Assembly: GCA_964020155.1 (NCBI GenBank)
Contig: OZ026561.1
Location: forward strand, 4,761,869-4,779,368
DNA length: 17,500 nt
Reading direction: 5' to 3'
Source: Chondrilla cf. caribensis
Taxonomy: Eukaryota > Porifera > Demospongiae > Chondrillida > Chondrillidae
The position numbers and the translations under genes are program-made. The notes under the pieces were generated by a model. The model was given only the letters and a program-made list of their open reading frames with translations. It was not told the DNA's origin and made no database searches. Within the stretch, counting starts at the first letter, position 1, and each line of letters opens with the position of its first letter. Positions 10,108 to 17,500 of this stretch are shown one piece after another.

Positions 10108-10395
10108 CTGGTATGTAGTACACACCTGGTATGTAGTACACACCTGGTATATAGTACACACCTGCTATGCAGTACACACCTGGTATGAAGTACACACCTG
10201 GTATGTAGTACACACCTGCTATGCAGTACACACCTGGTATGTAGTACACACCTGGTACGAAGTACACACCTGGTACGTAGTACACACCTGGTATGTAGTA
10301 CACACCTGGTATGTAGTACACACCGGGTATGCAGTACACACCGGGTATGTAGTACACACCGGGTATGCAGTACACACCGGGTACGTAGAACACAC
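10108..10395. repeat. 18-bp minisatellite, 16 copies
   Basis: Sixteen units of the CTGGTATGTAGTACACAC family with CTGCTATG, CTGGTACG and CGGGTATG variants; the last four carry CGGG. It has twice as many copies as the homologous array at 3252 and marks the left edge of copy B. Confidence 0.95.
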
Positions 10396-10637
10396 AGGTA
10401 CATGCTCGGAATGCTATACCCTCAATAGACCTTGCCCACCTGGTTGGGTTTGTAGAACTTGAATCCCTCCATCATTGTCAGCTGTGGAGACTGTGTTCGG
10501 CGAAGTGGATCCGATGTTTTTGTTCTAGTGACTAGATTGTAGACTACCTGTCCACTTCATTAATCATATTACACACATGAATGAACAACATTGCAATGAA
10601 ATAGAAATAACACATTGTCACTATATAGCTGTTACAG

Positions 10638-10728
10638 TAGTCTCACTGGCCAGACATACCACTACTACAAATGTCATGGAAGACATCTTTTGTGAAGTAG
10701 GAATGAGACGGTCTGGCCAGCGAGACTA
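10638..10728. mobile_element. 91-bp foldback element (copy B)
   Basis: Same element as at 3646; ends TAGTCTCACTGGCCAGAC and GTCTGGCCAGCGAGACTA. Inherited through the segmental duplication. Confidence 0.65.
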
Positions 10729-10743
10729 ATATGACAGTCAATT

Positions 10744-11074
10744 TCATTGATGTTTTGTTTTCCCAAAAGACCTTGGATTGCTGCTACCCTTATTAGGTCC
10801 TTGTCTCTTCTTCAGAATCTGCCTCCGTTTAGCCCGAGGTAAGTTCTTGAACTTCACTTTCTCCTTCTTCTTGCAAAGCTTCACAATCTCCTCCCTTGTC
10901 CTCAGTCTACCCGAATTGGACCTGTCTGATTTGGAAGACTCTGAAGTCATCCTGTGCCATCCTTGACCTGATACACAAAGACACAAGGACATACATTCGT
11001 ATGTATAGCATACCCATTAACATCACATTACCAATCACTAAACACACATGTATGCAGCTACACACACACACACA

Positions 11075-11120
<46 letters not shown>

Positions 11121-12025
11121 CCCATTTCTTCACTCGAGGCTGCTTTGAGGACTGGTGTCTTGACGTCTCACTACTGTCCTCTTGAGTTCCAACTTGTACA
11201 CGATCAGTTTTAGTCTTCGACATCCACTCCTTGTAGCTTTGAAGGGCATTGAGGAATGCTCACATTGACACAGAGGATTCACACATGGATCTACCCACAC
11301 CTGTGTGAAGTACATATAGTTGATATTGTATACAAAGAATGTCAGTACAGTAAGTATAATACACGGCTCCTTCCTATAGGTACAGTGAATACTTGTTAAT
11401 GCACCAACACTTCATCAACCAAACCTATTAATCCACCACAATTTCCCAGTACCAATATAATGTACAAGTACTAATGAATATCTAGTTAATCCACAAAACT
11501 TGTTAATCCACCATATTTTTGAAGACTAATTGGGGCGAATGAACCAATATTGACTGCGACATACACATACACCCACTACGTACTGTATGTACATCTATTG
11601 CATGTTAAACATTTGCTGTGTCAGCACAGTATTCAAGGATACATGTTAGTCTTATAAGAGGCCTTGATCCAGGTTCCCATTTCCATTTTGATTTTCTTCT
11701 TACTTGGATCTTGAGATTCTCCAACAAACTTCTTTCTCTTTCTGTCCCTACAGGAAATTCCACCTCACATCAATACACACAAATTTAAATCAAGTAGCAC
11801 ACGTTCCCATGGATACGTACATACAGAGAGCACACAACACAGTATTACAGGAAATAATCCTAAAAAGCTTTATTCTCACCATTTTGTGAGTGACTTTTTC
11901 TTCTTGAGAAGCTCTTCTTCGTCAGCGACTAAGTCAAGCACAGCATTTGAAGCTTGCTGGTCGAAACCAGTTAAATCAAGTAATAACCCTGAACTACCTG
12001 GTTTCAAGACGACTTCAAATATTGT
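10744..12025 (-). CDS. DDX54: DDX54/Dbp10 RNA helicase, C-terminal exons (copy B)
   Basis: Second copy of the DDX54 tail, with exons 12025-11880, 11747-11643, 11236-11121 and 10967-10744 (stop). Lengths (146, 105, 116, 224), phases and GT-AG junctions are identical to copy A, and it also encodes 196 residues. By eye there are 9 differences in 591 exon bases: five change the residue (M to I at the start, T to M in KIKTE giving KIKME, and R to G, R to C, R to K in the basic tail) and four are silent. The exon at 11121 is identical in both copies. No helicase core lies upstream on this strand: AC repeats and then a plus-strand gene follow. The intact frame argues for recent duplication or selection; the loss of T in KIKTE and of basic residues argues for mild relaxation. 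The parent/copy direction is unknown. Confidence 0.8.
11059..11118. repeat. Short interrupted (AC)n tract
   Basis: About 60 bp of AC with one CCACAC interruption, in the copy B intron matching the about 180-bp perfect tract of copy A. Confidence 0.9.
11383..11556. mobile_element. Tc1/mariner-like MITE (copy 2)
   Basis: Counterpart of the 4515 element inside copy B: starts CAGTGAATACTTGTTAAT and ends CCAATATTGACTG. TA is kept on the left but changed to CG on the right, and the interior has small deletions, so it decayed after duplication. Confidence 0.7.
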
Positions 12026-12429
12026 CTGTAGCAAACACAAACATAGCACCACACTCGTCCTTAGTACAGAACAATGTACATATGTACATATTGTATGTAC
12101 ATGGTCTGTACTGTATGTACAATGTATAGTACATACACACATACACATTGAGGACGTGTTCATTGTATTACATGTGTGCATACATATACAGAGCATCAAC
12201 ATGTGTACATGAAGTGTATGAGGTAAACATGGTTAATTAAGTAATCCATAACAATGAAATTGAATTTGAAAACAGATTGGATGAGACTATCTTTATAAAT
12301 GGCATTCAATATTAGAGTAATTTCATCGAATTGTGCAAGTTTGAAACACAATGTAATCCCCTGAGCCCTGATATTATGTAATTTAACATACAACACACAC
12401 ACACACACACATCCACATCTGTACGCACG

Positions 12430-12490
<61 letters not shown>

Positions 12491-12491
12491 G

Positions 12492-12538
<47 letters not shown>

Positions 12539-13095
12539 CACATACACACACACCGTACACACACTCACCCACGTAAACACACACACACACACACGAGTGC
12601 ACACATGCAAACACACACAGACACACGCATGCACACACCAGAGTATTCTTCAAAGCAATTCTTATAAGTGCAATTTTTGTAGAAATTCTGTCTACAGTAT
12701 TATGTTATCACTGGTGTACTTCATTAATAATAATTACACCATTTTCCAGATATGGTAAGGTTATACCATATTATGATATATGGGAGTCTTTGTTTATTTG
12801 CGGTGTTGTTATCCACAACAATGAAATTGAATTTGAAAAGGCTACCTTTACGAATGGTATTCAATTTTATATAGTATAGGTAGTAATTTGATTGGGTTGT
12901 GTAACTTTGATACACCTGACTCTTTCTTCCAAAATATTATGAAAGATGAAATACAAAACACACATGTATCCAAACACACGCACGCACACCCACCCTGCCT
13001 CACACCACACACTGCTATACTATACAATATCATGCACGTACACATACACACACAAACACGCGCGCACACACACACACATCCACATGCATACACAC

Positions 13096-13160
<65 letters not shown>
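12026..13160. other. Non-coding right part of copy B
   Basis: Mirrors 5165-6380 with AC tracts at 12394-12635 and 13049-13160. No helicase exon is recognisable upstream of the one starting at 12025. Confidence 0.6.
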
Positions 13161-13161
<1 letters not shown>

Positions 13162-14064
13162 CTGCTTGTTGTAGTCATCACAGGAAGTGATGATCAAAAC
13201 AGGAAGTTTAAATCTACAAAGCGCAATCAAATCAGGATCCTGATATGTACCATCACACATTGATGTCAATTCACCTGTGCTGGCACATACGTATACCATC
13301 ACACATCAATGTCAATTCACCCTTACAAGCATATATACCGTGAAAGTCCTGCCAACCAACCAGGATCATTCTTACACACACACACACATATGCACGTCAC
13401 CACTCAACTCTAAGGAGTCCACCCAAACTTATCCAACACTTCATTCATCCCACAAATTATGAAGGAATGTGCGTACATTGCTGGTTGCGTCAATGCTGAC
13501 GGTTGTGAACAAGTAGGAAAAGTACTCATGCAACGTCACACCTACAGGGTGACATAGTGGATTATCACGTGTGTGAATAAAATATGTAATGATTGCAGAA
13601 TGACTGCATGTGTGAGGTATGAGAATCAAACTCGTTGATGACGACTCAGTGACAACTATCGTACCAGCTGGGCAATTACACACTGTGATAGCGAGACAAG
13701 TTGCAAACACTTCCTTTAGTGCACTGGACTGGTAGGACTAATAAGTGACGTACTGATGGTCCAGGAAGGGGGGGATGAAGAGGAGTCAACAACATCAAAG
13801 CAGCCCATTTTCAAGTCATCGTGCTGATGTCAGCAAGTTGGAAAATTCATCTTCCATTGAATGGGCATGCCATTACTGGGAAACTCCAATTATTCAATTT
13901 ACCCTAACTTCACAGAAATGAATGCTGATAATGTGAAGATAGCATATGGAAGTTTTTTGAATGGAATTATAAAAAATCTGAAATATGTTATAGATTACAA
14001 TATATACACAAACACATGTACACACAACACACATATACATATATATATACAAACACACATGTAC

Positions 14065-14179
<115 letters not shown>

Positions 14180-14216
14180 GTGGATACAAAGTGTGTGGCA
14201 CACACTTTGTATCCAC
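14180..14216. repeat. Perfect 37-bp palindrome
   Basis: GTGGATACAAAGTGTGTG, one G, then the exact reverse complement CACACACTTTGTATCCAC. It lies 26 bp before the splice acceptor at 14241-14242 and directly after the AC tract. Confidence 0.95.
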
Positions 14217-14242
14217 CATTCCTTGTAGCCCGTCTCCCTCAG

Positions 14243-15960
14243 TCGTGCTGGGTCAGGCAGCATCTCTGGACACCAAACAGCCAACTCTGAACAAGACATT
14301 TCAGAAAAGAGTGAAAATGAAGACAGTTCATCTGTTTCCAGCGAAAAAGAGGGGAAGTTGGAAGAGAGGAACACTGTGGATCAAGTGGACGAATCCATTT
14401 CCAAACCCATTCCAGAACTAACAAATGAAGAACAGAATGAAAGTGAGGATCAACCGGAACGTGATGTTCAACAGCCTATCACAGGAGGTGACCATCACAC
14501 TGGGACTTCAGGCTTGCCTGTTCCCACTGCTCGCGGCAGTTCGACTGCTTCAAACATAATATCAGCTGACATTAACGATGATGTCGTTGGGGTATTCCCT
14601 TCGCAAGACCTCAGCTAGTCCACAGAAGAACGGAGACAAAGACCATCCTTGTAACAACCATCATCAAAAGCCAGGCCATCTGAAGAAGTCATTGTCAGTG
14701 GAGAGAGCAGGACAGTTGTCCGTGACAATGATATTGCTAATGGTAGTCGTGAACAAGAAACGAACATGCGTAACACAATTTAACACCAACTATCATTGTG
14801 GAGACAGAAAATGATGAATGTGCACAGCAGAAGACGCTCAATGATCCAACAGAGCAGAAAGCAGTGTCCGATCCGCTCCATGATTCAACAGAAGCAGGGC
14901 AGAAAGTGGTGTCTGTTCCGTCCAATGATCAAACACAACCACAGCAAGGACCAACGTCCTCTGGGTCCTCACCAGAGTCAGAACATTTACATGAAAATGA
15001 GCAAAATCTGAAAGAACAGCAACAACCAAAGAAATCATTGTCGGAAGGTAATCCACGGCCACCTCACAGAGCATCAAGTCCGGAGTTGCTCTTCCCCATA
15101 TCCGAGAACAAGGAATCAGTGTCTCCGAAGGAACCAGAAACAGAAGAGGGGAAGAGTGATCCTCCTGAAATGGGGGAGAGGGTGTTTGTGGAAACATCAG
15201 TAGGTCTCAAAATGGGTGTCGTCAAGTATGTTGGGGAGACCCAGTTCCAGCCAGGACTGTGGATTGGAGTAGTCCTCGACAGACCTTCAGGTGAGGTGAC
15301 AAGCGCTGTACATGTATTGTACCTCGATCACCTCATTGAGAACACTGCCACAAGTTGTGTGAATGAACCCTAGGATACCACTCAGTAATGCTCCATTTGA
15401 TGCTCCATTCCATTGTTAACGTACACAAGGCGGCATGAGATGCCATGCTGTGCTGAGTGAATTACATGTCTTATCACCATGTGTGTATGTTGACCGGTAT
15501 AGTGTCCATGTGAGGTGATGAAAATCAAATAATTACATCAATTAAGCACCTGGATCATGCAATGTCTATGGCTTCATATGTACAGTACATTATGGAATTG
15601 TGTATTATAACACTGCTGTTTCTACGGCAACATGTGCTCACAGTATATTGTGTGTTTGTGTTTTCCCTTCAATAGAGGCTGGATGGTAGATATATGTATG
15701 GTCCTCCCATTTTTCCCGCAGGTAAACACAACGGCACGGTCCAGGGAGTCAAGTATTTCAAATGTAAAGAAAAACATGGGGTTTTTGTACGTTTAGATAA
15801 GTTGGTCCGTAACCCTGGCAACAGTAGTCCCAGTCAATCCCCCAGAGTATCCAAACCTACCGGGGGCGTGGCACCGGTTCCCGGGAAACCGAGGAGGAGT
15901 GCCAGTGGACGATCCTCGTTGGAAGCAAGGCGTCATTCTACTGGAACCAAGAAAGTGTAG
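14243..15960 (+). CDS. C-terminal part of a CAP-Gly microtubule-binding protein
   Basis: CAP-Gly domains bind microtubule ends or EEY/F tails. Exons: 14243-14591 after a pyrimidine-rich CCGTCTCCCTCAG acceptor; about 14828-15290; and 15722-15960 (stop). A TAG in the first frame (14616) and a different downstream frame are reconciled by an intron from 14592 (GG|GTATTC) to an AG at 14803, 14827 or 14830, all in phase; the exact acceptor is uncertain. The first two exons encode a disordered E/S/Q-rich region, including a degenerate repeat of about 14-15 residues (NDPTEQKAVSDPL, then HDSTEAGQKVVSVPS). The CAP-Gly domain runs GERVFV..GVVKYVGETQFQPGLWIG, is split by a 431-bp intron after PSG, and continues KHNGTVQGVKYFKCKEKHG. 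The usual GKNDG signature is GKHNG here. A basic S/R-rich tail ends the protein. Kinesin-3 KIF13, CLIP and dynactin p150 families are possible; the N-terminus is not found. Confidence 0.75.
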
Positions 15961-16489
15961 TGTGCTGAGTTTATGTTTATGTGTTTGTCCTTTAAATTAT
16001 GTATAATATTGTTTAATTTTCACTTCAATTACACCTATAAATATGAATTAATATGATCATTTATTGAGTAATTAATTTAAAAGATATCAGCTGTTATGTT
16101 AGTGTAATGTGGCTCCACAATCATGTTTGTTTTATTGAACGATGTGTATTATAAGCTGATCATGAAGTAATTGTGAAGAATTATTAATTATTATGTATCA
16201 TGAGGGATTGACTGCACACCACTGTGAGAATCGTGTCACGATATCGGCTGCCATATTATTATTGAAAACAGAGCTGATTGCACAACAGTAATGGAATGAA
16301 TTGGGATTATACAATGTGATATGATTATAATTGGATGATAGACAAAATAGTATTACATTGGATCAGAGCAGTAATCAAATGGGATTAAACTATAGTTAAT
16401 GAATGGTATCATCCTAGTGGATGAAATGATGAACTTTAATTAATGAAATTTAGAGAGCAGAATATCAGCAAAACACAAGTTGAGAGTCT
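15961..16489. other. Convergent intergenic spacer
   Basis: AT-rich sequence between two converging genes. An AATAAA on the minus strand (TTTATT at 16131-16136) could serve the kinase, 354 bp past its stop. No canonical AATAAA directly follows the CAP-Gly stop; an ATTAAA lies at about 16383. Confidence 0.4.
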
Positions 16490-17500
16490 TTACACAGGTG
16501 AGACTTCAAGTTCACCTTCTGAAGGAGCAATGAGAGGGGTGGTGCTGTTATCAAGGTTGTCATTGAAGGACACTTGAGGAATGACCTCCAAGGGGGCGGG
16601 GAGTGGGACTATGTCCGCTACAGGCATCAATTGCATGTTGCTATCAAGGATAGACCCTACATTCATCACACTGCCGGAGATGGTACACCCTGACACAATA
16701 GGACCACTGAACTGCTGATTGATCACACTTTGTGGAGGGTTCGGATTGGCTTGATCTGTCTCCTTCAATCTCAGTCTTCCCTCAATGGAGGTCAACCGAC
16801 CTTTTAACTCTTCCGGACATAGTCTATCTTCAGGTGCGTATTGCAGACATTCCTCTATCAGCGGCTCTAGAAGTTTCTCGTCGTCATCCAACTCCATCAG
16901 ACAGGGACGATAGCGATTGAACTCACTCACAGCAACGCAGGCTCCCAAATCATCCATGGTAAGTGCATGTAGTGGTTTGGGGAACCTATGAGACAGCACA
17001 TGCACACACAGCACACCAAAGGAGTAGATGTCCACCTTGGTCGTAGTCTCACCAGCATTCTGCACCTCAGATGGCATGTAGCTGTAGGTGCCTTGGACGG
17101 TAGACATTATGTTTTCTTGTTCGTTGAGAACTCGACTCATCCCGAAATCTGTCAGCTTTGATGTAAAAGTCCCAGGAGAATTCTCCTTCAAGAGTATGTT
17201 GTTGGCTGTTAGGTCACCGTGAACGACCCTATTCATACAGTGGAGGTAATCCAGAGCTCCAGCTACTTGGGACAAGATGGAGAGTTTCATCTTCAGAGGA
17301 AACATGGACTGCCTGTGGGTGGGGTCAAAAGTACTGTTGAGAAGTTCGAACAGTAAGATTCGTATCCATTACCTCCACTATTATTGATGGAATGATACCA
17401 TCACTATCATCATCATAATAGATCCCATAAAGTCTGACAATATTTGGATGATTCAAAGAGGACCAGGTATCCAATTCTTTCAGAATCTCTGGAATGCGTC
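16490..17500 (-). CDS. Protein kinase (TKL/TK-like), 3' part with one frame break
   Basis: The minus-strand gene runs off the right edge. From 17500 the N-lobe reads RIPEILKELDTWSSLNHPN, IVRLYGIYY, then IIVEVMDTNL (helix C, beta4-5, hinge). From about 17353 the frame shifts by one base and continues LFELLNSTFDPTHRQSM, LSILSQVAGALDYLH, the catalytic loop VVHGDLTANNILL, LTDFGMSRVL (DFG), YMPSEV in place of APE, and VDIYSFGVLCVHVLSHRFPK. So D, N and DFG are present but the HRD arginine is glycine, a non-RD kinase. The C-terminal tail of about 90 residues after the kinase fold has no domain I know. The stop is at 16490. Substrate specificity cannot be told. I found no single GT-AG intron that repairs the frame at 17353-17360, so it is a sequencing error or a disabled gene. 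The beta3 lysine and start lie outside the window. Confidence 0.85.

Larger units (their letters stand above)
10108..13160. repeat. Segmental duplication, copy B
   Basis: Direct-orientation partner of 3252-6380, about 6.86 kb away. It carries the same order of foldback, DDX54 exons, small transposon and AC tracts. It ends in an AC tract and then unique sequence starting GCTGCTTGTTGTAG. Confidence 0.9.

Noticed and set aside
14592..14827. Frameshift or pseudogene in the CAP-Gly gene
   Set aside because: Stops at 14616 and 14652 and the frame change are explained by an intron from 14592 with in-phase acceptors, although one intronic frame also looks weakly coding.

Overview
The window looks like nuclear DNA of an early-branching marine invertebrate, most likely a sponge; that assignment is an inference. 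The support is: split genes with very short introns (59-102 bp in the first gene), a bacterial/sponge-type cysteine synthase, a TKL-like kinase with an HGDL loop of the sort expanded in sponges and molluscs, AT-rich spacers, many long (AC)n tracts and several non-autonomous DNA transposons. I see no prokaryotic operon, CRISPR array or viral gene.

Layout: 1-2630 is mostly non-coding. It holds a possible minus-strand first coding exon (434-506), a foldback repeat (557-667), a tRNA-like Pol III unit on the minus strand (1485-1564) and a 37-bp minisatellite (about 2443-2645). A run of cysteine synthase exons on + (about 2630-3174) follows and ends against an 18-bp minisatellite (3252-3395). From 3252 to about 6380 lies segment A of a recent segmental duplication; segment B is 10108 to about 13160. 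Each carries, on the minus strand, the last four exons of a DDX54/Dbp10 RNA helicase, encoding its C-terminal 196 residues. Between them (6381-10107) are unique sequence, a 1.9-kb terminal-inverted-repeat transposon (7077-8963) with a nested foldback, and a rearranged third fragment carrying part of one DDX54 exon and an independent small transposon copy. After segment B come non-coding sequence, a plus-strand gene ending in a CAP-Gly microtubule-binding domain (14243-15960), a convergent spacer, and the 3' part of a minus-strand protein kinase running off the right edge (16490-17500).

The genes do not form a pathway: amino-acid metabolism, ribosome biogenesis, microtubule binding and signalling sit side by side. 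What stands out is the architecture. DDX54 tail exons are doubled, with all splice junctions and stops intact but no helicase core in the window. Minisatellites sit at a splice acceptor and at the duplication edge. The kinase has a one-base reading-frame break, and the last recognisable cysteine synthase junction does not join in frame, which could be gene decay or assembly error.
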